64,000 nucleotides of DNA from Grammothele lineata (taxonomy: Eukaryota; Basidiomycota; Agaricomycetes; Polyporales; Polyporaceae): the NCBI GenBank assembly GCA_002150815.3, contig NDFF03000383.1, positions 434,001 to 498,000 of the forward strand, written 5' to 3'. Below are positions 1 to 11,845 of the stretch, in pieces. Position 1 is the stretch's first letter. Each line of letters opens with the position of its first letter. Both the position numbers and the translations under genes were made by a program. A model generated the notes under the pieces. It made no database searches. It worked only from the letters and a program-made list of their open reading frames with translations, and was not told the DNA's origin.

Positions 1-820
1 ACCGGTACGCACCTCGTCCCACGTCTTCAACATCGTCGGGTGCGCCTTCAGGTCCTCGACGTACTTCTTGATCCGCGCGTACTTCGCCTCACCCTCGAGC
101 GCCGCCAGCGCCGCCTTCCCCTCGCCCGAAGGGTACTTGCCGAGGTCGTCCCCGAGCAGCATCCACACGCGCACGAGGAACGGCGCGCACGCCATGTCCG
201 CCATCGACCAATGCGCTCCGCACGCGTACCCCCCATCCTGGGGAAGGCGCGCTTGCAGCGCTGCGAGCGCGTCGAGCAGCACTTGCGGCGAGCGCCCTTG
301 GTAGAAGGAGGCGCGGTAGGCGGGCACGACGACCTCCTCGAAGAAAGCGACGAAGCCGCGCACGGCGGCGCGGCCGGCGGGGTCGGTAACTGGGGGAAGG
401 ATGCCGGAGGAGGGGAAGACGTCGGCGAGGAACTCGAGGATGACGAGCGACTCGACTACGATGGTGCTGTCTGGAGAGGGGTCGGAAGGTGAGCTGGAAG
501 TGCCGCCATACAGGATAGCCGGAACCTTGAGGGCGCCACTGTCAGTGGAAGCACAACGGGGGATGCGTACGAGGACTGGGGTTTAGCGTACCCTGCCGGC
601 GGGGTTAATCTTCTTAGTGTACCACTCGGGCTTGTCGAGAAGGTTGACGTCGCAGACGGTGTACTCTACCTTGGCGTGCTCGAGGGCGAGCTTGACGCGG
701 TGCACATACTGCGATGCCTACACATCGATGAGCAAGTGAGGTCAACGCATATAGCGAGGGCGGAGAGGACGATCGGCTCACAAAGAAAGAGTAGAGGACG
801 ATTTGTTCGGTCTGAGGCAT
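1..820 (-). CDS. Omega-like glutathione S-transferase, 3' part outside window
   Basis: Minus-strand gene that starts with ATG at 820 and is cut by the window start. Exons read 782-820, 592-717 and 13-525; the last ends at a GTGCGT donor, so the gene continues beyond position 1. The N-terminal part reads as a thioredoxin-fold GST domain: YVHRVKLALEHAK, then KPEWYTKKINPAGR and VPAIL, followed by the glutathione-site-like VVESLVILEFLAD. The C-terminal helical domain carries WSMADMACAPFLVRVWMLL. This layout is typical of fungal omega-like/GTT-type transferases, which conjugate or reduce glutathione adducts in the cytosol. The first intron's acceptor was chosen so that ASQYVHRV joins in frame; a neighbouring acceptor 9 nt downstream is also possible. 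About 226 residues are visible. The class (omega or a related one) is inferred from the N-terminal motif order and is less certain than the GST call itself. Confidence 0.85.
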
Positions 821-860
821 TTTCGTTGAGTCGAAGGAGCGCAGTAGGCGTTGTTACCAA

Positions 861-1724
861 ACAGTGGCGGAGACACGCTGGTCTTATATACCGTCAGCCC
901 CTGGGGGACTGGTCTGCCAAAGGCGGCCAGTAATGCATGGATCGCTGCCAATGGTGGAGGCCAAGCCGGACACACTGTTTCTTGATCAGTCAGAGTGCCA
1001 CAGCCGAAGGCTCAGTGAAGGCAAAGACCCACCGCCGCGTCCGTCCGGGGTGCAATAAAGATCAGGCGTGAGAGCGTACGGAATCCACGCCAATGCGCGA
1101 GGCCGATGGTCAGTCGGAGCGGCGCAACAGCGCTGTAGGGCCGGCGTTGGGTATGCTCCAAGAAAGGGAAGAGCTGCCAAATGCAGCTTACTGGCCGGCT
1201 TCGAAGCTTCCACTTGACTCGCGCGTATCTCCCGATGCGGCCGCTAGCCGAGCGAAATTCGCCCGCACCACGCGTGGTTACGTTTGACGGAGTCATTCCT
1301 ACCGTGCCACCCCCTCGTGCGGCGTTGACGTCGATCAGAGCGGGGGCAGTCGAGCGTCTCTCATCCAGGCGCAGGCTTAGGCACAGTGCAACGTACGCAT
1401 TCACGATGCAGCGGTTCGGACATTGCTAGTATACCAAAATACCTCGGGGATCATTCCAGTAGATTTGTAGATTGTTATTCCTGCCGAACGTTCATGAGGG
1501 GTGAGTTATACCACACAGTAAAGTCGGGAGCATCTATATACATCGCCTCTTAGATAGTCAAAATAGCCACCTTCAACGTAGATCCTGTACATTTTCACCA
1601 CCGATCTCAGCACCGATGAGCCCACAGGGCCGTCAGCAATCACGGAGGTAGTGGTAGATATCATATTCACGACTGTCAAGCGTCGTACGTTAGTATCGAC
1701 CAAGGAATTTCGTACACGACGAGC
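861..1724. other. Intergenic, no gene seen
   Basis: This stretch lies between the GST start and the F-box gene stop and should hold the GST promoter. Open frames here are short, overlap on both strands and show no family signature. I see no RNA gene or repeat. Confidence 0.5.
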
Positions 1725-2994
1725 TCACCATTCAAGAGCCCATTCAACAACGTCAACACGGAGGATCCCCAACGCCCGCGCCGTAGGGAAGCACGCCCCG
1801 GCAACCTCCAGGGCGGCCGCATGGTCATCCCCCGGGATACTAGGCGCGTTCAGCACGAACCTCCTCAGCCGCCGGATGCGCGCCACGATCGCCACGTCCG
1901 CGTGCCACATCGCCACCGCGTTCTCTCCGGGAACGAGGCACGCCGACTCGGGCCCCTCTGGACACCACTGGGAGTAGAAAACGAGCTCATGCAGGTCTTC
2001 GGGGAGGCGCGGGAGGTAGTCGTCCCGGAAGATGGCGAACTGCGCGCGTTGCCGGGCGATCGCGGAGGGAGGTGCGAAGAGCGTCACGCCTGGGCAATAG
2101 CGGAATGTCTGTAGACGCGGGAGGTGGGGCAGCGCGAGGTAGCCGTCTTTCTCGCCTACCAGAGGATGTTAGCTCGTGTCGTGATGGGGAGTGCAGAGAC
2201 AAGAGAGACATACTTGGCCCGAGGTTGACGTCGATTAAGTTCTGGCCAACGCCCATGAGGAACTTGGCCACGGGAAGCTGGGGATCGGACGGTCTAAAGT
2301 TGGGCCACCTGAAGGAGATGATCATGGAGGGCGGCACGACCTGCTCGAGCGCCTTGAAAGCGATGATCGGCTGCGGGGTGTCCGGCTCTACACAGAGCGA
2401 GCGAACTTGTAGCTTTTTCTCTCCGGGATGTACATCTTTTACGTCGACGTCCGGGAAGTACGGGCACATGTCGAGGTGGTTAATGCGGAAGAGGGTGAGG
2501 AGGGTAAAGGCGTCGGGAATCTCGGCGAAGCACTTCTCGTACTCTAGATGGTCGAGATTGAAACGCTCCGCGGGGGCGACGAAGGGTTTGCCCGAAGGAG
2601 AAGCCGGTATGCGCACTTGGCGTATGCGCGCTGTCTGGAGCGCGGGGAGCGCACGTATAATGCGCACGAAAAGGTCGAGGTCGAGGTCCGGCATGAAGGC
2701 TACGTTGACAGGGATGCTGAAGAGGCGGGCCTCGAGGTTGATTATCCTGATGTAGTTGGCATGGACGGGATGGGTCTCGAGGAAGGCGGCGAAGTCGTCG
2801 AAGGATTCATCGGCACCGCGGAGGACATGGATCTCAGCAAAGAGGTGCTGACGACTGACGTCGAGCCAGTCGCGGCAGACGAGGGTGCAGGCTGCGAGGG
2901 TGTCCTCGCTATCGCAGCCGAGGTGGTCGAGGATGTTGCGAAATAGCTCTGTGGGCAGATCACGCACAGTGAGGGACTTGGAGACGTCGGGCAT
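1725..2994 (-). CDS. F-box domain protein
   Basis: Two exons, 2214-2994 and 1725-2155, separated by a 58-nt GT..AG intron, give 403 aa. The N-terminus carries an F-box: LRDLPTELFRNIL-type sequence (residues about 10-50, with LPTELFRNILDHLG and the LVCRDWLDVSRQHLF half). F-box proteins link substrates to SCF ubiquitin ligases through Skp1. The rest has a leucine-rich, LRR-like spacing without a recognised second domain, as in the large agaricomycete F-box families. The phase across the intron closes exactly (PSEKDGYLALPHLPRLQTF). It lies tail-to-head after the GST gene, with no sign of co-regulation. The substrate is unknown. Confidence 0.88.
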
Positions 2995-3448
2995 ATCTGG
3001 GCATGGTGTGCGGGCGTGAGACAGTGTGAGATCGGCGGGAGCGGGGATGACTTATCACCTGCCTATTCGGTGCGGAGCAGTGCCACTGGGAGGAGGGGTT
3101 GCGCGGGTCGCGTGGGTGCAGAGCTCTCAGAGAGCAGTGCAGGATCGTCCAAGGATCGTCGGCCTGCCAGGCGGGTTGCGTTCTCGTGCGGGTTGTCGAC
3201 GCTGCGATAGTCGAAGGTAGAGAGTTACTGCGTCGTTCGCTGTCCCCACCTCGCCCTTTTCTCCCTGCGCGTCTGCCGCACCGCATCCCCGGCCACGTGC
3301 GCTTGACCATCGTCTACCCTTTGCTCTACGCCTCCGATTCTCCGATACCACAACGCCCATCCCGTCCTGCTCAGATACCGTTACTACCAGACCCTGGGGC
3401 CCATTTGCTGCCGGACATCCCTTTCCCTCTCCACAGCACCTTTACTCA

Positions 3449-3978
3449 ATGCCGACAGTCTCCTCAAGTTCCCACAATCGCCGTGTGCAAAGCGGAGACT
3501 CGGCGCAGACGCCGTCCGATTTCAATTCCCCCGGCTCCGTAGTGGAGAAGATCCATGACTTGATTGTTGGATGCCGGCAGCAGGCCTCTGATAGCGCGGG
3601 CTCTTCCGAATCACCGGGATTAGCGTCGCTGGAGGTTCCTGGAGATGGGGGTGAAGGTAGCGTGTACTGGGCGTCGGTGTGTTCTCTTGCTTCAAGTCCA
3701 AATCGACCTTCGTTCTCTTGAATCTGGCTTGTCCGTGGTATCCGATTGAATGTTGGTCCCATGTCTGTTTCCACGAACAAATGTGGATGTTGGAGACTCC
3801 CAAGTTATCAGTGAAGAGCGCCATGCTACGTAATGCAAGTCGCTGCTGCACCTCCTCTATACATGTTTCGGCGTGGGATCCACGCATGGGAGCAAAGTTT
3901 CGAAATGGGAATGAGCGAGAACAACCCATTGCTGCTGCAGGATTCGACGTACCCTCATCGAAGCTGGAAAATGTGTAA
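3449..3978 (+). CDS. Uncertain small gene, disordered N-terminus
   Basis: An ATG at 3449 follows a pyrimidine-rich stretch like many basidiomycete start regions, and opens a serine-rich, low-complexity frame (MPTVSSSSHNRRVQSG...). A second open frame on the same strand ends at 3978 with SSKLENV. A splice between them (donor near 3657) is possible but not fixed by homology. Overlapping open frames of similar length exist on the minus strand (3522-3929), so neither strand is secure. I do not recognise the product. Apart from this, the 3.0-4.1 kb interval holds only promoter sequence for the neighbours. Confidence 0.25.
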
Positions 3979-4107
3979 TCCCTCTCATACTGAATCTTCT
4001 CTGCCGCAGCACCTCCTTCCGCTGGGATTTCAGCAGGATGCTAACATCCACTACTTATAGCTAGACGATATACAGTAGCTGGCAAGACCTTTGCATTGGC
4101 TCTCTCC

Positions 4108-4113
4108 TATAAG
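4108..4113 (+). promoter_or_regulatory. TATA-like box of the first short WW-like gene
   Basis: CCTATAAGAA lies 104 nt before the ATG at 4212. The tandem paralogue has GTATAAGAG at nearly the same distance (6851, 109 nt before its ATG), so the element probably belongs to a duplicated promoter. Confidence 0.5.
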
Positions 4114-4211
4114 AACCATTCGAGGATCGCCGTACCCAGCTCAGCCCTCGGCTCTCATACCTGCACTTGGTCTATCACTTCTCCAGCAAACGATATTACC
4201 TTCGACTCGAC

Positions 4212-5602
4212 ATGTCTACTCCAGAGGGTGCCCGACGACGCGTGCACCTTTCATGTGCAACCGTGCACTTCTGTTCCCTGCGTTCGCAGATCGGAAACAC
4301 GCAGTATGTCATAATTGTCTCATGGTCTACCGCTGTCGCTCACGATCGAACGCAGGCCTACTGAGTGTGCTACTATTGGTCCTAGAAACAATCTGCCCTC
4401 TAGGTAAGTTGGTATCTTTGTGCAGATCTTCATGGGATAGAAGTTGTTTATCTTGAGCATGACTTTCCGTAGAACAGTGACCCTCGGTCAGCCTAGCTGG
4501 ACGGCGCTGGTCCATCCTACTGGCGCTCCCTACTTCCAATGTGAGGTATGTGTGATTTCATAACGTCTAACGTGGGGCAGCGGGCTGATTGCGCATCACG
4601 TACTTAGAACTTCTACACCAACTCGTACCTGTACGATCCGGACACCCTTACGGCCGTCGAAGAGACTCGTTCGATGGTCTTGCAGGAGCTGCAGAAGCAC
4701 CCAGATTTAGCAAAAAAGTCCATCAAAGTTGGAGTGCGTGTATCGATTGACAACAACGGTGACACGCTTGGGTGCTACTATCTATGCGACGGGGAGTCAC
4801 AGGAGGTCTTTTGGCTGGCGGACGTCCCTGCCACGTTCTTTCACGGCTCAGCCGAGAATATACCTATCCAGGGGAGCGAGCACCTTCGTGAGCTTGCTCA
4901 GGGCCGTCTCTTCATCGAACAACCGTACTGACTAAAAGCTTGTATAATAGGTCTAGCGGCGCGTGCCGCCTACTGGTACCACGTTTACATGTTCCCTGCG
5001 GGCCATACTGTAAACTGGGGTATTCTGTATGGGCTTCTCAACGATGTCCAATTCGATATTATCGGTAAGCCGCGATGCCGATGGACTGACAAGGCATTGG
5101 ACGATAACTGTGGTGTAGCGTTCGGGGGTAGATCTCCCGCTTGCTCAGGCTCAACAGACCTTACCAACCAAACGCTCAGCATTGTCAAGGACCTGATTGC
5201 ATACTATAACGGTGGGTGGAATTCATCATCTGTGGAACGATAGCATGGTGAACACCCGATGTGCTAGCGGCAGCCTCTCGTCCCTATACCCGCAGTTCTC
5301 CCTACATAGAACCGTGGCATTTGGCTTTGGTTGGTGAGTCCGACTCGCCTTCATTGATAGATGAGTAGAAGATAACGCAGAACGTTAGCACGTTTGGAAA
5401 GAGACTTTGGTCGGGCTGCATCCCCCCATATTGTTCGGAGCGACGTTGACATTTAACCTGTATAGCGGACCGGCGATACCGAGAGTATCACGGCGAACTC
5501 TGCTGCCCACGCAAATCGTCCTTGCCATCCTACGGCTTCGTCGACCCTCTTAGGATGCCGCTGACGGACGATCGCGATTGGGACTCAGACGAGAATGCAT
5601 AG
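4212..5602 (+). CDS. WW-like family protein, short soluble form (copy A)
   Basis: Nine exons (4212-4303, 4356-4403, 4473-4545, 4608-4887, 4951-5064, 5119-5211, 5268-5333, 5389-5409, 5466-5602) close in phase and give 307 aa. Visible blocks: an N-terminal CATVHFCS segment; a first-half WW-like motif SWTALVHPTGAPYF (about residues 57-70); YTNSYLYDPDTLTAVEETR; a second WW-like half CYYLCDGESQEVFWLADVP; YWYHVYMFP; and a final DRRYREYHGE block near the C-terminus. Exon 8 is a 21-nt microexon (RLERDF). Its sister at 6960-8360 has the same nine exons and the same phases, and the longer genes at 8826-11845 and 19179-21082 share the core. This copy ends just before the region where the long forms carry membrane helices, so it is predicted to be soluble. 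Function unknown. An adaptor or protein-binding role is only a guess from the WW likeness. Confidence 0.8.
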
Positions 5603-5656
5603 CACTATTGTACCATACAAAGCGATGATTACTTCGACAAGATAGGCAGCTCTCCA

Positions 5657-5979
5657 CATCAGCAAAATCCTCACCTGTCTGAACTGTCTGAACTACGTAT
5701 TGTCAGACCTGTCAGTATATAGGTCGTTCAGTCCGTTCAGACTCAACTTCAGCAACATACTGTAGGTGCGTTGAAGTTACTTTGGCTCTGTTTAACTATC
5801 TGAATAGTAAACTACATGTTGCTAAGTACTATTTAGATAGTTAAAGAAAGCCAGAGTAACTTCAACGCACCTACAGTATGTCGCTGATGTGGAGTCTGAA
5901 TGGACTGAACGACCTATATACTGACATGTCTGACAATATGTAGTTCAGACCGTTCAGACAGGTGGGGATTTTGCTGATG
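5657..5979. mobile_element. 323-bp foldback (MITE-like) element
   Basis: Two arms of 152 nt, 5657-5808 and 5828-5979, are reverse complements with only a scattering of mismatches and surround a 19-nt loop. The outer ends read CATCAGCAAAATCC and GGATTTTGCTGATG. Inside an arm a short motif based on GTCTGAAC/GTTCAGAC recurs. It encodes nothing. It starts 55 nt after the stop of copy A and lies between the two tandem family members. A non-autonomous foldback transposon is the simplest reading; no clear target-site duplication is visible beyond a possible CA. Confidence 0.8.
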
Positions 5980-6850
5980 CAGTTGCAGGGACAGGTTAAC
6001 AGTCTCGCGAGCGGAACCATCATTTGAGTCCAATTGGAGTGTTTGTCTCAGGCGAGGCGACTTCCAGGTGCAACAACGTCACACAGATTCCTGCAACCTG
6101 TTCATCAAAGGGTAATGCCAGTTTACATCTAAGCTCCAGTCCCGAAGATGTGGATGCCCGTTGGTGTATGATGCGCCCCGCTACAGTAGTTACGCTCCAA
6201 GTTTCGAAGTACTTACTGCCAGTGAACGGCCAAGCTGTCATGTTACAGCTCGCTACCTTGAAGCACCTTCATCCTGTGGGTGGCTTATAGTAAGTAAATG
6301 TAATCGGACCTTCACGCGCACGCCGTGCGTCATCTACGCTGAGGACCCGGGATTCATTTGTCCTTGTTTGGCACGAGCGTTTCTTGTGCTACTGAGCAGC
6401 GGCCTGAGTCAAGCTTCAACCGACAGGATAGCTCTTCACCCCATCTCCTCAGGCTCGACCTGCCCAAGCCCGCGTGTGGCGGTAGCATCTTTTATGCAAG
6501 TAAGGACCGCCCCGCTCGCATTGCCAGGGATGAGGGATGTCGACAGTCACTGCCAACTTCGGGTGGCACGGCTTGATCAGACGCGGCCTTCCGACATACA
6601 CCCCTCTGGTTCTAGCTGGAACCTCTGTGTGAATTGCGCTCGAGGATGACAATAAGAACCACGTACCCTTGCGAGGGAAGCTGCTCCGTGCACACAGTAT
6701 TTCCCCCTTCTCTGCCGCAGCACTCTCTTCTTTGAGCGGCATTGGCATGAGATGCTGCGTCTCCTGACCCTGCGCACACGCATACATACCGCGAGCAAAG
6801 GTGGTCAGGAGTCCAAACGAGCTTCGTCGGCGCCTCACCCGGTAACGCCG
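5980..6850. other. Intergenic between the tandem WW-like genes
   Basis: About 870 nt with no convincing gene. Long-looking open frames here overlap on both strands without family signature. It should contain the promoter of copy B, including the TATA-like box at its end. Confidence 0.45.
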
Positions 6851-6856
6851 TATAAG
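6851..6856 (+). promoter_or_regulatory. TATA-like box of the second short WW-like gene
   Basis: GTATAAGAG lies 109 nt before the ATG at 6960, matching the placement of the box in front of the paralogue at 4212. Confidence 0.5.
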
Positions 6857-6959
6857 AGCCTCGAGTCTAGCGCGACTGGCGTGAGACGGAGACGCGTTGC
6901 TGCGCAGCCCTAGCTCTCCCTTTCCAGCTTGAACTAGCTGTCCCCACGTACGCACCGGC

Positions 6960-8360
6960 ATGGCCACTCCGACGGGAGGCAACGATCGTCGGGTGCAACT
7001 TGCGTGTGCGACCGTGCACTTCTGTTCTGTACCTTCACAGATTGGAGATACGCGGTACGTCGACCCCTCCTCAGGAATCTCAGTACAGTTCAAATTAATC
7101 GCTTGGGAAGACAGTCCCTCTAGCTATTCCACCATTGGTCCGCAGAACGACATACCTGGGTGAGTGGGTGCTTCCCGACACCGACTATCATCAGAACTTA
7201 CTACTTCGCACGCTGCACAATGTCATACGTAGAACACAACCTCTTCAGTTCGGCTGGTCAGCGCATGTCCATCCCACTGGAGCCCTCTATTTTAGATTAG
7301 CCGCACGGATACAGAACGAATACCAAGTAATATCAAGCGGGTTTGCTGTGTTACGAGAGAAATTAACTGACAATGATGTCTTTGCTATGCAGGACTTCTG
7401 TACGAACTCGTATCTGTACGATCCAGCCACACTCGCAGTCATCGAGGACACTCGGGTGTTGGTCGTGCGAGAGTTGGAAAGGCATGTTGGGAATACTTCA
7501 ACTTACCTGGGACGGAACCAGATAGAAGTCGGACTCCGTGCCTTCGTCAATGGGCAAGGCGACACTCTCGGGTGCTACTACATATGCGACAAGCCGTCGG
7601 AAGAGGTGTACTGGCTTTCTGACGTCCCGGCCGCGTTCTTTTGTGGAGTATCTGGTCCGATTCGCATCGAGGGAAAACAACATCTCCGTAAGATTACGTC
7701 CCAGCTGTCGCCCGTAGAACAATTTGACAAACGAGTGATCAGACTGGGCAGCTAATTCTGCGTACTGGTATCACGTCTATATGTTCCCCGACCAACGGTC
7801 CATCTATATGTCCTATCTGAATGAGCTATATCATGACCTACAACTCGACATCATATGTGAGTACATGTATACTGATGAACTCGATAGTATGCTCACATTT
7901 CGACCCAGCATATGGGGGCATCTCCCCTGCGTGTGGAACAGAGCATCTTACTAGTCAGATGTTTGGTATCCTGAAGGAAATAGCGAAGTGTTATCAACAC
8001 TGGTATAATGGTGAGCCTGGTCAGGCTAGTTGCTATGCCATAGTCCCTATGCTGATACACTGAAAGGAAACTTTTCTTACGGAAATATCTCTCAACTGCA
8101 ACACATTGCCTTGGTTGGTAAGCAGTATGCCGTATTGACCCAGGTCAAACCAAAACTGACGCCACGAGTCAGCGCGCTTGAAAAGGGATTTTGGTACGTC
8201 TTTGGCCCACCTGTATATATCAGAACAAGAGATTTCCTGACCTGTCGTTTTGTCAGCCGAACGACGGTTCAAAGAGTACCACGGAGAACGCTCGTGCGCG
8301 CAAAGGTCGCAACTGAACAACTTCTTCCATGCGGAGCCTTTGATACTGCCACAGCCTTGA
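6960..8360 (+). CDS. WW-like family protein, short soluble form (copy B)
   Basis: Nine exons (6960-7054, 7124-7159, 7233-7326, 7393-7687, 7752-7856, 7909-8010, 8067-8117, 8173-8193, 8257-8360) close in phase and give 300 aa. It is a tandem duplicate of the gene at 4212-5602: both start M(S/A)TP, share CATVHFCS..SQIG, the WW-like half GWSAHVHPTGALYF, the block CYYICDKPSEEVYWLSDVP, YWYHVYMFP, and the final ERRFKEYHGE. The intron positions and phases are the same, including the 21-nt microexon (here RLKRDF). In the second WW-like half the usual VDH of the long forms is missing in both short copies. The protein lacks the C-terminal membrane region of its long relatives. Function unknown. Confidence 0.8.
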
Positions 8361-8825
8361 CCTTGTACGCGAGGAAGGAGAGTGTTTGTAGCACCGGAGG
8401 GCCCCTGTATCAGAGAGTTTTGGATGGGAGATGTTTGCGTGTTGCCGCGGCATCAAGAACACCTATATATGGTCATTGCAGGAAATCGTAAGCATTCGCT
8501 GGTGCCGCGGACACGATTCTGCAAAGGATAGAAAGTAGGTGATCAGCACATCTTGATCGAGCGAGACGGCGAAGGTACTTGATAGGACGGTCTGGTGGCA
8601 CATCTGAGAGGTCCGCGTTTAAAAGTTTGGTGGCCGTGCTGCTGGAACAATCACACATGAATGCAGCTGGAGCAAAGATCCGTCGTAGACAATCTAGTCG
8701 TATATAGCTACAGCTCGTGAGTGATCATGTCATATCGTGCTACATCCTCTGCCCAGATAGTTCGACTCATCAGAAAACAGTGAAGAAGTCAATGTCATCG
8801 CGCTCACCATTGCGCTGCCCAACTG
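8361..8825. other. Intergenic, converging gene ends
   Basis: This lies between the stops of copy B (plus) and the long family member (minus), so it should be the two 3' ends. I see no gene or repeat. Confidence 0.5.
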
Positions 8826-11800
8826 CTACACACGCGACGACACAGCTCCCAAGTCCGTCATTGGCCGATCGCTAGAGTGGGAGAGCGAATGCGGGGTAAG
8901 CATTCGTATCCTCGCCCACCATCTTTTCTCGGACTCCTTCTCGCCAGCCTCTCCAGGACCAATGCTCCCCTGGCTCTCTTCCTCCTCATCGTCCTCTGCG
9001 AATCGTGCACGCAACGCGCGCAAGCGCTGCTTCGTGCGCGTCCACAGGGACGTCTCGCCGCCCTCCCAGCCAGTGATGATCGTCCACGCGACCAGGAGCG
9101 CGACGATGATCCACCCGGCCGCGGTGGTGTATATGGCGACGTGGCTCGTGATGGAGAAACACTCGAAGGAGAATGCGAGGAGGAAAGTGACCATCCTGGA
9201 CACCACGTCAGCCACCGCGTGCATCGAAGACCAGGCCATCTACGTACCCCCACATGAGCATGGCATATGGTAAACTGTAGATGATGGCGAGCGTCTCGAG
9301 GCCAAGCGCCTTGTGCTTCCTAGACTCGAGGAAGCGATGGGCCTCGTCTGCGGTTTCCTTGGACTTGATGCGGTGCTGCCGAACAAGCAGTAGGCCGAGG
9401 AGGATGCTTCCGACGCTGGCTACGATGGAGAGGAAGCTGCTGATCTGCGCGGGTTTGATCGTGCCGTCCCCATTGTCGACGCTCGGGATCGCGAGGAAAG
9501 CGACGTTCGCATTCAGCAAGACGGTGGCCTAGGATTCGACACACGAGCCAGTTAGTGTCCACGTACAGGATGCAGGAGGAGATACACTCACATAGAGGAC
9601 GAACTCTTGCCACTCATTCTGCAGTTTGCCAATGAATGCGCCCCATGGAATCTGGGCGATGATCCCGTCCACGTAGATCTTCTCGAGGCTTCTCAAGTGC
9701 ACTTCGGGGGCATTCCAGAATAATGGCGCAAGGATCCGCATCAGGGGCGTACGGTGTCTCTTCACCGGGTTGTAGACACTCTGGTCGCGACCGAGTCGAG
9801 CATGTGTCTGACCGTATAAGTTGAAAAATCGATAATGAACTGCAGCGGGAAGACATGAACTTCGGATTCCATAGCTCCATGGTCTGAACTGCCTACCCCA
9901 TAAACTCATGAGACGTCCTAAGCAAAGTCAGCTTGGTCTCTATCAATCAACCATCGTGCTCACCAACAACCACAGTAGCATAATCAGTGCCGTGGACAGC
10001 TGAGATGCGAGAGGTCAGCCATATCTCATAAATGACGAAGTCTTGACTAACATTTCGCCGATTTGACCAAAGCCAACATTCGGTGTACATCATCGGCGCG
10101 ATAGGCGACAGTTGATGTAAATGACGTGTTAACGTCTGAAGAGGAAATGAGAACTGCCTCCCACATAATGACTTTAAGCCTCACCTAGACTTGCGAAAGT
10201 CAGCATGCCACTCAGTTCCGTGTAGGTATCATCTGAGATAGTATGGTGGTGAGGGTACATCTCGATATGGTACCTGAAGGGGCTATTCAGACACGGAGTC
10301 GACGTTCATATTGGTGATACGTGCCAGTACTTAGATTCAATCTCGTATTCTGCATGAAATCAGCGCTAGGCAAACGAAATGCAGTGACGAACGCACTGAT
10401 GTCATAAGGTGCGTTCAAAGCGGTGACTTCGGTAATATCCAGACTGTCAACTGGGTCGCAGTCTTGAATCCAAAAGAGGGACCTGGTGGTATGATCCACA
10501 AAATAGTAGCACCAGTTGTAGCCGCCGGATACGATCCTCTTTTCGAGGAATAATACAAGCTCATATTGTTCCGGTAGAACGAGCTGTTCTACAGCAATCA
10601 TTTCGTCGAGTTGTTTTGCAAATGTGTCGAGCGTTTCTCGTATTATCGTATCGCGGACATCGGAGTCCGTGTAGATACGCTAGGGACAATGCTCGATAAG
10701 ACGTGTGGAATGGCACAAGATATATTCCGAACCTTTGCAGGGTGATAGAAATATAGTCGGCCTTCAGGATGAGTATATGCCTTCCAGTCTGGGGGTAAAC
10801 GTTCTCTGCGTGGTGCACGAGTTAGTTCCCGGGCATGCGCGAAAGGTTAAGGCAGGCGTACAATGGGAAAACTGTTGTTACAGCTGGCAATGTCCAATGC
10901 GCCCGCTTGGGAGCGATGGTGGCATAACTGTCGTAACGTGGTATAGCCATGATGGGGTATACATCCTGGTGTTCGACCAGGGACACCGGGGGCACATTTT
11001 CAGGAGTGCGCAGCGCAAGGTCACCGTCTGGCACCGCGAGTGTATGCTGGCTGCCGTTCGTTGGCGCGGCCACTGGGACCGGAACACGTGCTGGGCTTGG
11101 GGGCAAGTTTATAGACGAGCGGAGGGGCGTACGAGACGGTGCGCGGGACCGTGATCGCGACGTCGCGCGAGATGGTGCACGCGACGCGACACGCGTGATA
11201 CCGCGCGCGGCTGCACGAGACGTAGGGAGTGCATCAGGTCTGGGGTGAGCGACCTCTAGATGCCTGCCGCGGCGGCCAAACTCGCTCGTTGACTGCACGT
11301 CGATGGAGATGTTTGAACCCTTGGATCCGTTGGAATGTGTGTACGAATACGGGTGCAGTCTTTCGCTTGTCTGCGCCGGAGACTGGCCGGGGAGAATCAT
11401 GGACACGGGGCGGGAGGGGACATCGCCTGGCTGGAGGAACTGGCTATGTGGCGGGTCCAAATGGAGATCCAGCGCGGAAAGAGGCCGTCGACTTTCACAT
11501 ATTGTGACAATGTCTGTCTCCGGGGAATGCATGCGCTCGCGCGACCTTCCAGCACAATGTTCACCTCCAGCTCCTGCGGTGGATGTTAAGGAACAGCTTG
11601 TAGGCCCGCTGTACTGAGCACGCACCTCGAGTGAACTCTGATAATGCACGCGTCGCATCCTCTCCTTGATCCTTTACACGCCTCGCGTGCTGTCTCCCGT
11701 AACCGAGCCACCCCGCGGACAGAATGCGTTTGAAAAGCTTCCATAATATCCGGAGACGGTGGCTGAGTGGGACGTTCCAGTGCTTGATAGATACGAGAAA

Positions 11801-11845
11801 AGAGAGAAGGGTGCGCAGAAGACGTATAGGGGTCCTCGTGGGCAT
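8826..11845 (-). CDS. WW-like family protein, long membrane form with SR-rich linker (copy C)
   Basis: Twelve exons (11626-11845, 10862-11573, 10733-10805, 10397-10679, 10331-10349, 10185-10273, 10052-10135, 9964-9999, 9897-9917, 9592-9839, 9248-9528, 8826-9195) close in phase and give 811 aa. The order is: a basic N-terminal segment; a disordered linker with an RS-like stretch (SRAPSRATSRSRSRAPSRTP, about residues 195-220); a first WW-like half LPPDWKAYTHPEGRLYF; a second half CYYFVDHTTRSLFWI; a helical middle with HYRFFNLYGQTHARL; then several hydrophobic helices (FLSIVASVGSILLGLLLV, LETLAIIYSLPYAMLMWG, WIIVALLVAWTIITG) and a charged cytosolic-type tail. It contains the same 21-nt microexon (RLMSLW) as the short copies, and a 19-nt one. 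The likely location is a membrane. The start at 11845 was chosen because exon 1 joins exon 2 cleanly; an upstream first exon cannot be excluded. Function unknown. Confidence 0.8.

Noticed and set aside
10331..10340. YWH read-through in copy C as the match to the YWYH block
   Set aside because: It runs into a stop at once; splicing at the GTACTG donor to YHIEMYP restores phase and matches the other copies.
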